From: Lachnoclostridium sp. UBA6558
GTDB taxonomy: Bacteria > Bacillota > Clostridia > Lachnospirales > Lachnospiraceae
Length of the DNA stretch: 7,203 nucleotides
Assembly (NCBI GenBank): GCA_002434335.1
Contig: DJJW01000097.1
Coordinates: forward strand, 172,158-179,360
Reading direction: 5' to 3'
Below, piece by piece: positions 1 through 6,079 of the stretch. Position 1 is the stretch's first letter; the number at the start of each line of letters is the position of its first letter. The position numbers and the translations under genes were made by a program. A model generated the notes under the pieces. The model was not told where the DNA came from and did no database searches. It worked only from the letters and a program-made list of their open reading frames with translations.

Positions 1-379
1 CTTTTCTGACATGCATTACAGCCAGTTAAACGGGTATCTGCCCAAAGGTTTTGAGATGCTTCTCATAGCCTCCCCCAACAAATTGGAAGAATGTACAGAT
101 AATAATATTGTCTGTCTTAGCATGCCAATTAAAATGACCGACCTTGTGAATACCCTTCAAATGATGTTTTACAATTATTCCCGACGCAGGAAGAAAGAGA
201 AGGATAAACCGAAACCCAGAACAGATGCGGAGAAGGAAGTCATTAACAAAGCCAAGCTTGTATTGATGGAACGAAACAATATGACAGAAGAAGAAGCACA
301 TAGATATATTCAAAAGAACAGTATGGACAGCGGCACCAATATGGTTGAAATGGCTGAAATGATTCTAAGCTTGATGTAG
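1..379 (+). CDS. ANTAR-domain response regulator, C-terminal part (5' truncated by window edge)
   Basis: The reading frame is open to the left edge, so only about the last 125 residues are visible and the ATG at 11 is probably internal. The last 50 or so residues (positions 328-376 in DNA for the end) form an ANTAR RNA-binding domain: AKLVLMERNNMTEEEAHRYI followed by the SMDSG turn and a final helix VEMAEMILSLM, matching the family pattern of A-K-x-x-L-M-x-R, E-E-A and a conserved A/S-M. Before it lies a basic linker (RRRKKEKDKPKPR), and before that the end of a CheY-like receiver (FEMLLIAS strand, then LSMPI and the last helix). ANTAR proteins bind paired hairpins in nascent RNA and prevent termination; their targets are often nitrogen-metabolism genes in Firmicutes. 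The receiver's usual Lys-Pro appears as Met-Pro, so phosphorylation-independent control is possible. The target and partner kinase cannot be seen here. Domain call is firm, exact role is not. Confidence 0.85.
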   Translation, partial: FSDMHYSQLNGYLPKGFEMLLIASPNKLEECTDNNIVCLSMPIKMTDLVNTLQMMFYNYSRRRKKEKDKPKPRTDAEKEVINKAKLVLMERNNMTEEEAHRYIQKNSMDSGTNMVEMAEMILSLM

Positions 380-383
380 GATA

Positions 384-438
384 GGGGCTATGGTAAAATA
401 GGAGTGCTTATGTATCCTTATTTACCATAACCCCTTTT
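384..438 (+). terminator. Rho-independent terminator after the ANTAR gene
   Basis: Starting 4 bases after the TAG stop, GGGG (384-387) pairs with CCCC (431-434). Inside it, TATGGTAAA pairs with TTTACCATA and GGA with TCC, with a small mismatch between them, giving a stem of about 17 pairs around a short loop. TTTT follows at 435-438, then a T-rich run. The near-symmetric AT-rich stem could also work on the opposite strand, but no gene ends there from the right. Confidence 0.85.
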
Positions 439-637
439 CATTTATAATCAAGGGACAAGCCATTCAGGGTGAGGTAACAGCATTATATGCAATACATATA
501 GCATTTTTGAAGTATTTTCGTCAGGAAATGTCATTTAAAATAGTAGTTAACATCCTATCTGTATGCTGAACAGGTCCTAAGTTATATACGAAAATAAAAG
601 CCGTTCAGCTGTTAAGAATGAAATTATAAGTGTTAAC
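439..637. other. Intergenic leader before dapF, no gene seen
   Basis: About 200 bases between the upstream terminator and the dapF ribosome binding site hold no convincing reading frame. The terminator implies that dapF needs its own promoter here. The best match I find is weak: GTAACA (474-479), 17 bases, TATAGC (497-502), each 4 of 6 to consensus. A 7-base perfect inverted repeat, GCTGAAC (565-571) and GTTCAGC (603-609), could fold the leader. AACAG/CTGTT offers a competing pairing. No T-box core or lysine riboswitch motif was recognised. Confidence 0.4.
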
Positions 638-647
638 GGAGGTATTT

Positions 648-1478
648 ATGAAATTTACAAAAATGCATGGTTGTGGAAATGATTATGTCTATGTGAACTG
701 CCTGAGAGAAAAAGTAACTGATCCGTCTGCCTTGGCCATTGCTGTCAGCGACAGACATTTCGGCATCGGCTCTGACGGTCTGATACTCATTAAAGCTTCC
801 GGTAAAGCGGATTTTATGATGGATATGTATAATGCCGACGGCTCTTCCTCCGGTATGTGTGGAAATGGAATTCGTTGTGTGGCAAAGTATGTGTATGATT
901 ATGGCCTAACCCAGGAAAAAGAGATTTCCATAGAGACCGGTGCCGGTATCAAGTACCTGTCACTAACGACAATAGACGGCAAAGTTACAGAGGTAACGGT
1001 TGATATGGGAAATCCGATTACAGAGCCTTCACTGGTACCTGTAAAAAGTCAGGAGGATAGTGTAATTGACAAACCTATTCATGTGGGAGATAAAGATTAC
1101 CGTATAACCTGTGTATCCATGGGAAATCCTCATGCTATAGTATTTGTCGAGGATACAAAGAAGATCGAAATTGAGAAAATTGGCCCGTTATTCGAGCATC
1201 ACGAATGGTTTCCCCAGAGAACCAATACAGAATTTATCCACGTAATTGACAGAAAAAATATTGATATGAGAGTATGGGAAAGAGGTTCAGGTGAGACCCT
1301 GGCCTGCGGTACCGGAGCTTGTGCCAGTGTTTATGCCTGTATCCTTAACGGACTTACAGAGGATGAGGTAAGGGTTAAGCTGCTGGGCGGCGAACTGACT
1401 ATTCGTTATGACAGAGAAAAGAACAGAATATTTATGACCGGCCCTGCTGTTACGGTATTTGACGGTGAACTGCTCTGA
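648..1478 (+). CDS. dapF: Diaminopimelate epimerase
   Basis: Interconverts LL- and meso-diaminopimelate in the cytoplasm, the step before lysine (via LysA) and before peptidoglycan precursor synthesis (MurE). The 276-residue length is typical of the family. The two catalytic cysteines of this cofactor-free epimerase are present in their signatures: Cys71 in the N-A-D-G-S..MCGNG segment, and Cys220 in GETLACGTGACAS. The N-terminal F-x-K-M-H-G-x-G-N-D motif is also intact. I chose the ATG at 648 because GGAGG (638-642) lies 5 bases upstream; an in-frame GTG at 630 would put the ribosome binding site inside the gene. The stop overlaps the start of a probable small gene (CTGA), and dapL, the enzyme that supplies its substrate, follows. 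No terminator separates them. Confidence 0.97.
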   Translation: MKFTKMHGCGNDYVYVNCLREKVTDPSALAIAVSDRHFGIGSDGLILIKASGKADFMMDMYNADGSSSGMCGNGIRCVAKYVYDYGLTQEKEISIETGAGIKYLSLTTIDGKVTEVTVDMGNPITEPSLVPVKSQEDSVIDKPIHVGDKDYRITCVSMGNPHAIVFVEDTKKIEIEKIGPLFEHHEWFPQRTNTEFIHVIDRKNIDMRVWERGSGETLACGTGACASVYACILNGLTEDEVRVKLLGGELTIRYDREKNRIFMTGPAVTVFDGELL

Positions 1479-1684
1479 TCCAATATGAAAGCGATGGAAG
1501 GGTTGTCAGAGGCTTACTAAGTAGTGAGAAGTTGGCTATAATTACTCCTGTCAATTGCAGCGAACAAGAAAGCCTGTATAACAGCTTTTATAAAAATATA
1601 AAGAAAGCAAGGTTGAATAAAAATGCGTATTCAACTATTGATTTAATTGCGCATCGCAAGCGCAGGTGGTATAAAGATGTTTAA
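1475..1684 (+). CDS. Probable small protein of 69 residues, CTG start, between dapF and dapL
   Basis: A frame without stop codons fills the whole dapF-dapL gap. It starts at a CTG (1475-1477) that overlaps the dapF TGA as CTGA and ends with TAA (1682-1684), 8 bases inside dapL. GGTGA (1464-1468), part of the anti-Shine-Dalgarno complement, sits 6 bases before the CTG. An in-frame TGA at 1466-1468 rules out a much earlier start. The product looks protein-like: LIQYESDGRVVRGLLSSEKL at the N-terminus, a hydrophobic AIITPV stretch with one Cys near residue 28, and a strongly basic end (KKARLNK, HRKRRWYK). It has no signal peptide or membrane segment. I do not recognise the family and assign no function. 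Its position suggests it is made with DapF and DapL. Alternatives are a later TTG (1532), a C-terminal extension of DapF by -1 frameshift, or a decayed gene that has lost its ATG. Confidence 0.5.
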   Translation: MIQYESDGRVVRGLLSSEKLAIITPVNCSEQESLYNSFYKNIKKARLNKNAYSTIDLIAHRKRRWYKDV

Positions 1685-2891
1685 AATCAATGATAATTAT
1701 TTGAAACTGCCGGGAAGCTATTTATTTTCCGATATTGCAAAGAAAGTGAAAGCTTTCGGTGATGCCAATCCGGATAAGAAGATAATCCGTTTAGGTATTG
1801 GTGATGTAACTCTTCCTCTGGCACCGGCAGTAATCGATGCCCTTCATAAGGCAACAGATGAAATGGGAAACAAAGATAGCTTTAAAGGTTATGCACCGGA
1901 TCTTGGATACGATTTCCTTCGTGGTCTTATAGCAGAAAATGACTATAAATCAAGAGGAGTAACAATCGCCCTGGATGAAATCTTTGTAAGTGACGGAGCG
2001 AAAAGCGATTCCGCCAATATTCAGGAAATCTTCTCCCAGGATAATAAAATTGCCGTATGCGATCCCGTATATCCGGTTTATGTAGATTCCAATGTAATGG
2101 CTGGCAGAACCGGAGATTATCTTACAGATACCGGCAGATGGACCAATGTTATCTATATGCCCTGCACCAGTGAGAATAACTTCGTACCTGAATTCCCGAA
2201 AGAAGATCCCGATATTATCTATCTGTGTTATCCGAACAATCCTACAGGCTCTACTGTTAGTAAGTCCGTATTGCAGGATTGGGTAGATTATGCCAATCGT
2301 ATCGGTGCTGTAATTATCTATGATGCTGCTTATGAAGCCTATATTTCAGAAGAGGATGTTCCTCATACGATCTATGAGTGTGAAGGAGCAAAGACCTGTG
2401 CCATCGAGCTTAGAAGCTTCTCCAAAAATGCCGGTTTTACCGGAACCAGACTTGGCTTTACTGTAATTCCCAAGGAGTTAAAAGCAGGCGATGTAATGCT
2501 TAACAGCTTATGGGCAAGACGTCATGGAACCAAATTCAATGGTGCACCCTATATTATTCAGGCTGCCGGTGCTGCAGTATACAGTGCAGAGGGAAAGAAA
2601 CAGACCAGTGAACAGATAGCTTATTACATGAACAATGCAAAGGTTATCAAGGAAGGCCTTGAAAGCGCCGGTTATAGTGTGTCCGGTGGCGTAAATGCGC
2701 CTTATATCTGGCTTAAGACACCTGATAAGATGACCTCCTGGGAGTTCTTTGATTATCTGCTGAATACCGCCAATGTTGTTGGTACTCCCGGTTCAGGTTT
2801 CGGACCCAGCGGTGAGGGATATTTCCGTCTGACTGCTTTTGGTACCTATGAGAATACCGTAGAAGCCATAGAGCGTATCAAGAAATTATGA
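1677..2891 (+). CDS. dapL: LL-diaminopimelate aminotransferase
   Basis: PLP enzyme (aminotransferase class I/II fold) that converts tetrahydrodipicolinate plus glutamate directly to LL-diaminopimelate, bypassing the succinylase and acetylase routes. It is 404 residues, the usual length for bacterial DapL. Visible features are the N-terminal F..I..K.....P.....IRLGIGDVTLPL, GYAPDLGY (71-78), YPNNPTG (185-191), the DAAYEAY strand with the PLP-ring aspartate Asp216, the Schiff-base Lys250 in SFSKNAGFTG, and the substrate-carboxylate arginine Arg384 in FRLTAFG. The start is the ATG at 1677, with AGGTGG (1664-1669) 7 bases upstream; the in-frame TTG at 1647 would place this site inside the gene and lies within the small upstream frame. 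Its TGA shares ATGA with the next gene's start. Pairing with dapF fits the two consecutive steps. Confidence 0.96.
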   Translation: MFKINDNYLKLPGSYLFSDIAKKVKAFGDANPDKKIIRLGIGDVTLPLAPAVIDALHKATDEMGNKDSFKGYAPDLGYDFLRGLIAENDYKSRGVTIALDEIFVSDGAKSDSANIQEIFSQDNKIAVCDPVYPVYVDSNVMAGRTGDYLTDTGRWTNVIYMPCTSENNFVPEFPKEDPDIIYLCYPNNPTGSTVSKSVLQDWVDYANRIGAVIIYDAAYEAYISEEDVPHTIYECEGAKTCAIELRSFSKNAGFTGTRLGFTVIPKELKAGDVMLNSLWARRHGTKFNGAPYIIQAAGAAVYSAEGKKQTSEQIAYYMNNAKVIKEGLESAGYSVSGGVNAPYIWLKTPDKMTSWEFFDYLLNTANVVGTPGSGFGPSGEGYFRLTAFGTYENTVEAIERIKKL

Positions 2892-3895
2892 TCTACCCGG
2901 AGTTCTTAAAACAAAATGATTATATAGCAATAACAGCTCCCTCCGACGGCAACCGTAAGGAAACAGATTTCAACCGGTTGAATAACGGAATCAGGAACCT
3001 GAAAGACATGGGCTTTCAGGTTCTTGAGGGAGCTCTTATACGTAGCAGCACAAAGGGCAGAAGTGGCGATGGAAAAGCCAGAGCAGAAGAACTGGAGGCT
3101 TTTATACAGGAAAAGGATGTAAAATGGATCATCGGAGCCAAAGGCGGAGATTTTCTTATGGAAATGCTGTCCTTCTTTGACTTTGACAGTATCAGAAAGC
3201 ATCCTGTATGGTATCAGGGTTATTCAGACAATACCGGTCTTACCTTTACCATAACTACCCTTTGTGATATTGCTGCTGTGTATGGCGGTAATTTCAATGA
3301 TTTTGGTATGAAAGACTGGCATAAAAGCCTTATTGATAACATAAAGATTATAACCGGTGAGCGTATTGTACAGGACAGCTTTGAGCTGTATGAAGATGGT
3401 TTCTATGATCAGCCTACGGGTCTGGAAGGTTATGTCCTGACAAAACCTGTTGCTTTAAAACAGGTATCGGGAGAAGAGGGAGTACCTTTGACCGGCCGTC
3501 TGTTAGGCGGCTGTCTGGATGTACTCCTGAATCTGTGCGGTACCCGTTTTGACCAGACCGCTGCTTTTGTGGAAAAATATAAGGAGGAGGGAATCCTCTG
3601 GTATCTGGAAAGCTTCGCCCTTAACAGTGACAGTCTGATGCGCGGCTTGTGGCAGTTAAAAGAGGCTGGCTGGTTTAAGTATGCCAAAGGTTTTATCTTT
3701 GGAAGACCCGCTTTCTATGAAGAGAATTATGGAATAACCTATGAAGAAGCAGTGACTTCCGTGTTAAAGGATGTTCCTGTTATTCTGGAGGCAGATATTG
3801 GGCATAAAGCTCCAAGCTTTACGGTGATTAATGGCAGTATGGGAACTTTTGTATATAAGGATGGTAAGGGGAAGTTAATCATGGAATATCGATAG
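2888..3895 (+). CDS. LD-carboxypeptidase family protein (peptidase S66)
   Basis: A 335-residue serine peptidase of family S66, which contains LdcA (murein tetrapeptide LD-carboxypeptidase, cutting between meso-diaminopimelate and D-Ala) and the microcin C self-immunity protein MccF. The likely catalytic triad is visible: Ser113 in the GYSDNTGLT nucleophile elbow, Glu241 in LWYLES, and His306 in DIGHKAP. The N-terminal DYIAITAPSD strand and the RLLGGCLDVL segment (204-213) also fit. There is no signal peptide, so it should act in the cytoplasm, as LdcA does in wall recycling. The ATG overlaps the dapL stop by 4 bases (ATGA) with only a weak site before it, so translation is probably coupled. 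The dap context favours a muropeptide substrate over MccF-like detoxification, but sequence alone does not settle this, so I leave the symbol blank. Confidence 0.88.
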   Translation: MIYPEFLKQNDYIAITAPSDGNRKETDFNRLNNGIRNLKDMGFQVLEGALIRSSTKGRSGDGKARAEELEAFIQEKDVKWIIGAKGGDFLMEMLSFFDFDSIRKHPVWYQGYSDNTGLTFTITTLCDIAAVYGGNFNDFGMKDWHKSLIDNIKIITGERIVQDSFELYEDGFYDQPTGLEGYVLTKPVALKQVSGEEGVPLTGRLLGGCLDVLLNLCGTRFDQTAAFVEKYKEEGILWYLESFALNSDSLMRGLWQLKEAGWFKYAKGFIFGRPAFYEENYGITYEEAVTSVLKDVPVILEADIGHKAPSFTVINGSMGTFVYKDGKGKLIMEYR

Positions 3896-4034
3896 GATAT
3901 TATATGGCATTGTCTTACAATTTTTTAATCGGTTAGATTGCTTTCCAAAGGACAAATTTACAATACGTTAAAAGTATAATTATAACTGTTTATAAGTGAT
4001 TTAATAATTTAGCGTGAAAAAGTAATTTTACCCC
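3896..4034. other. Intergenic stretch before the aspS promoter, no gene seen
   Basis: This AT-rich stretch has no credible reading frame and no convincing terminator for the dap group. The only candidate is a 5-pair ATTGT/ACAAT hairpin followed by six T residues (about 3913-3931), which is too weak to call. A TATAAT at 3975-3980 lacks a -35 at a workable distance. Confidence 0.4.
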
Positions 4035-4063
4035 TTGTCAGATAATATTTTCTGTGATAATAT
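4035..4063 (+). promoter_or_regulatory. Probable sigma-A promoter of the aspS T-box leader
   Basis: TTGTCA (4035-4040, 5 of 6 to the -35 consensus), a 17-base spacer, then TAATAT (4058-4063), preceded by TGA, which gives an extended -10 TG. Transcription would start near 4070, about 25 bases before the first T-box helix. That is the expected placement for a leader-controlled operon. Confidence 0.75.
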
Positions 4064-4091
4064 AGCTTAAAAGTAATTCTTGTATATTTAT

Positions 4092-4454
4092 AAAGGCTGA
4101 GATAGAGACTGACCTTTAGGGATTTCACTTAAAGACAGGAATGGCGTGCCACCGACTGAGAGCATGCCTTTGGTGATAGCTATTGGAAGGAACACTCTGG
4201 AGCTCGTGAGCTGAAGAAGCAGAGTTGATTTAACAGATGAAGCCAGTATCTGGTGTATGTTAAGAAACGAACTTGCAGTAGGTTTATGCGCGGCACGCGT
4301 TATGTGCTTGAGAGGAAAGCTGATGCTTTCAACGCGGGTGGTACCGCGGGTTAACTCTTAACGTAAGACGATTGCCTTTTTTGCAGCCGCTGTTGAATTC
4401 CCGTCCCGGATAATTATGTGTTTTTGCACATAATTATCCGGGACTTATTTTTTT
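4092..4454 (+). ncRNA. T-box riboswitch, Asn (AAC) specifier with overlapping Glu (GAA) codon, controlling aspS-gatCA
   Basis: A tRNA-sensing leader. The T-box core is GGGTGGTACCGCGG (4336-4349), with TGGT (4339-4342) as the bulge that pairs with the uncharged tRNA 3' end. Stem I: AGAG (4104-4107) pairs with CTCT (4195-4198) beside a kink-turn-like GA region. CCTT (4113-4116) pairs with AAGG (4187-4190), and the tip helix is GGCGTGC (4143-4149) with GCATGCC (4162-4168). In the specifier loop between the first two helices, AAC (4191-4193) is followed by A, as is usual; GAA (4190-4192) overlaps it by one base. Stem II is TTAACA (4230-4235) with TGTTAA (4258-4263). Stem III is GAAAGC (4315-4320) with GCTTTC (4325-4330). 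Antiterminator: CGGG (4335-4338) with CCCG (4405-4408), and GCGGG (4346-4350) with CCCGT (4400-4404). This consumes the 5' arm of the terminator. Low Asn-tRNA charging should therefore turn on the operon. Confidence 0.95.
4403..4454 (+). terminator. Regulated terminator of the T-box
   Basis: An 18-pair perfect stem, GTCCCGGATAATTATGTG (4403-4420) with its complement at 4427-4444 and a 6-base loop TTTTTG, followed by TTATTTTTTT. Its first seven bases (4403-4409) are also needed by the antiterminator, so the two structures exclude each other. Confidence 0.95.
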
Positions 4455-4473
4455 GTTTCAGAGGAGGAACATC

Positions 4474-5811
4474 ATGGAATTTGTTAAAGGAATCAAGGAA
4501 AAGGATGTATTAGAAATTAGCGATATACTTACCGGAGACTGGTTTGGTAAAGAGGTTGTTTTAAGAGGGTTCGTTCATACTGTCAGAGATATGGGAGAGA
4601 TCTCCTTTGTGGTACTGCGTAAATATGAAGGACTTGTACAGTGTGTAATCGACAGTAAGGTAAAGGGTCTTGAGGGTAAAGCTTTAAAAGAAGGAATGAC
4701 CATCGAGGTAAAAGGAATTGCAGGAACCGAAGACAGAGCTCCCAACGGATTTGAAGTCCGTCTTACTGATATCAGGGTATTATCTGAACCTGCAAAAGAT
4801 TCTACTATGCCGTTAGCAATCAGTAAATGGAAGTTAAATACTTCTTTGGAGACAAAATTATCCTTAAGACCCATTGCATTAAGAAATGTTAGAGAAAGAG
4901 CCATATTTAAGATTCAGGAGGGGTTAGTAAGAGGATTTCGTGACTTTATGTTCCAGAATCATTTTACAGAAGTAAGGACTCCAAAGATTGTTGCCGGTAA
5001 TGCAGAAGGGGGTGCCAATGTATTTAAGCTTGAATACTTCGGTAAGAAAGCTTTCCTGGCACAGAGTCCTCAGTTCTACAAACAGACCATGGTTGGAATC
5101 TATGACAGAGTTTTTGAAGCTGCACCGGTTTTTCGTGCAGAAAAGCATAACACTACAAGGCATTTGAATGAATATACCAGCCTTGATTTTGAAATGGGTT
5201 ATATTGATGGCTTTGAAGATATTATGGATATGGAAGCAGCTATGCTTACCTATACCTTTGAATTCTTAAAGAAAGAATATGCCAAGGAGTTGAAATTGTT
5301 AGATGTGAAACTGCCAGCAGCAGACAATATCCCTGCCGTACGTTTTGATGAAGCAAAGCAGCTGGTTGCAGAAAAATATGACCGAAAGATTAAGAATCCC
5401 TATGATCTGGAACCGGAAGAAGAGATTCTGATCGGTAAGTATTTTAAAGAGGAGCATAATAGTGACTTTGTCTTTGTAACTCATTACCCCTCTAAGAAAA
5501 GACCTTTTTATGCAATGGATGACCCGGCAGATAATAAATTTACCTTAAGCTTTGACCTGTTATTCAAAGGCATGGAAGTGACCACCGGAGGACAAAGAAT
5601 CCACAATTATGAAGAGCTGGTGGATAAGATGGTGAAGAGAGGAATGGATACGGAGGAGTTCACCAATTACCTGATGATTTTCAAGCATGGAATGCCGCCT
5701 CACGGAGGACTTGGAATCGGTCTGGAGCGACTTACCATGAAGCTTTTAGATGAGCAGAATGTAAGAGAGACTACTCTTTTCCCAAGAGATGTATCAAGAT
5801 TGGAACCTTAA
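4474..5811 (+). CDS. aspS: Aspartyl-tRNA synthetase, archaeal type, predicted non-discriminating (Asp/Asn)
   Basis: Class IIb synthetase of 445 residues, the size of archaeal AspRS; the usual bacterial AspRS is near 590 and carries an inserted GAD domain that is absent here. An N-terminal OB-fold anticodon domain covers about 20-105. The catalytic domain has motif 1 around FTEVRTPKI (164-172), motif 2 FRAEKHNTTRHLNEYTSLDF (220-239), and motif 3 GLGIGLERL (412-420). Residue His35 (GFVHTVRD) and Pro90 (RAPNGFE) occupy the two anticodon-domain positions that in archaeal AspRS are Trp/Lys in Asp-specific enzymes and His/Pro in non-discriminating ones. The enzyme should therefore also make Asp-tRNA-Asn, the substrate of GatCAB encoded downstream. 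The start is the ATG at 4474, with GAGGAGG (4461-4467) in front; the in-frame TTG at 4453 lies in the terminator tail. AsnRS is excluded as a call by the GatCAB context and the AspRS-like motifs. Confidence 0.93.
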   Translation: MEFVKGIKEKDVLEISDILTGDWFGKEVVLRGFVHTVRDMGEISFVVLRKYEGLVQCVIDSKVKGLEGKALKEGMTIEVKGIAGTEDRAPNGFEVRLTDIRVLSEPAKDSTMPLAISKWKLNTSLETKLSLRPIALRNVRERAIFKIQEGLVRGFRDFMFQNHFTEVRTPKIVAGNAEGGANVFKLEYFGKKAFLAQSPQFYKQTMVGIYDRVFEAAPVFRAEKHNTTRHLNEYTSLDFEMGYIDGFEDIMDMEAAMLTYTFEFLKKEYAKELKLLDVKLPAADNIPAVRFDEAKQLVAEKYDRKIKNPYDLEPEEEILIGKYFKEEHNSDFVFVTHYPSKKRPFYAMDDPADNKFTLSFDLLFKGMEVTTGGQRIHNYEELVDKMVKRGMDTEEFTNYLMIFKHGMPPHGGLGIGLERLTMKLLDEQNVRETTLFPRDVSRLEP

Positions 5812-6068
5812 TCGTTGTGGCATTATGAAATAGTGGAATTTTTGAAATTGTGGTGTTATCGTAATGGAGCGTTTAAATATGTCTAATGATTTAAGCTCAA
5901 CTCTGTAAATAATGAGAAGCGGCACACCGCAAAGCAGATAGTAAGAACAGTGCAATTGAATATAGATACTCCCTATGCAATAAAGTAAACATGCATGTTG
6001 CTTAGAGGTATTATAAATCCGGCAAATGAAGTTAAATAAAAGAAGTCCTTAAAAAGGTATAGTCAGAC
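5812..6068. other. Intergenic gap between aspS and gatC, no gene seen
   Basis: No credible gene on either strand: all frames are broken by stops, and a 14-codon ATG frame at 5864-5908 has no ribosome binding site. There is no second T-box core and no terminator. Visible items are a GCGG-CACA-CCGC hairpin (5919-5930) with no T-run, a perfect 12-base palindrome AACATGCATGTT (5988-5999), and a possible weak promoter: TTGAAT (5956-5961), 17 bases, AATAAA (5979-5984), each 4 of 6 to consensus. The gap is long for genes of one pathway under one leader. Confidence 0.4.
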
Positions 6069-6079
6069 AGGAGGAAATA

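Noticed and set aside
26..313. Minus-strand frame opposite the ANTAR gene
   Set aside because: It lies entirely inside a recognisable domain on the + strand, has no family features, and has no ribosome binding site.
630..647. Earlier GTG start for dapF
   Set aside because: It would add six residues and bury the GGAGG at 638-642. The ATG at 648 matches the family N-terminus.
1647..1676. Earlier TTG start for dapL
   Set aside because: No site in front of it, and it would put AGGTGG (1664-1669) inside the gene. The ATG at 1677 gives the usual length.
2906..3202. Minus-strand frame of about 98 codons opposite the LD-carboxypeptidase
   Set aside because: Shadow of a real gene with catalytic residues on the + strand. 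The 3430-3687 minus frame is rejected for the same reason.
3913..3931. Possible terminator after the LD-carboxypeptidase
   Set aside because: Only a 5-pair AT-rich stem before six T residues; too weak to support.
4575..4904. Minus-strand frame of about 109 codons opposite aspS
   Set aside because: Shadow of the anticodon-domain coding sequence. The minus frames at 4924-5163 and 5299-5484 are also shadows.
5864..5908. 14-codon leader peptide in the aspS-gatC gap
   Set aside because: No ribosome binding site, no regulatory codon run, and no linked terminator.
5919..5930. GCGG-CACA-CCGC hairpin as a terminator after aspS
   Set aside because: Four-pair stem with no T-run after it, and gatC downstream is expected to be co-transcribed.
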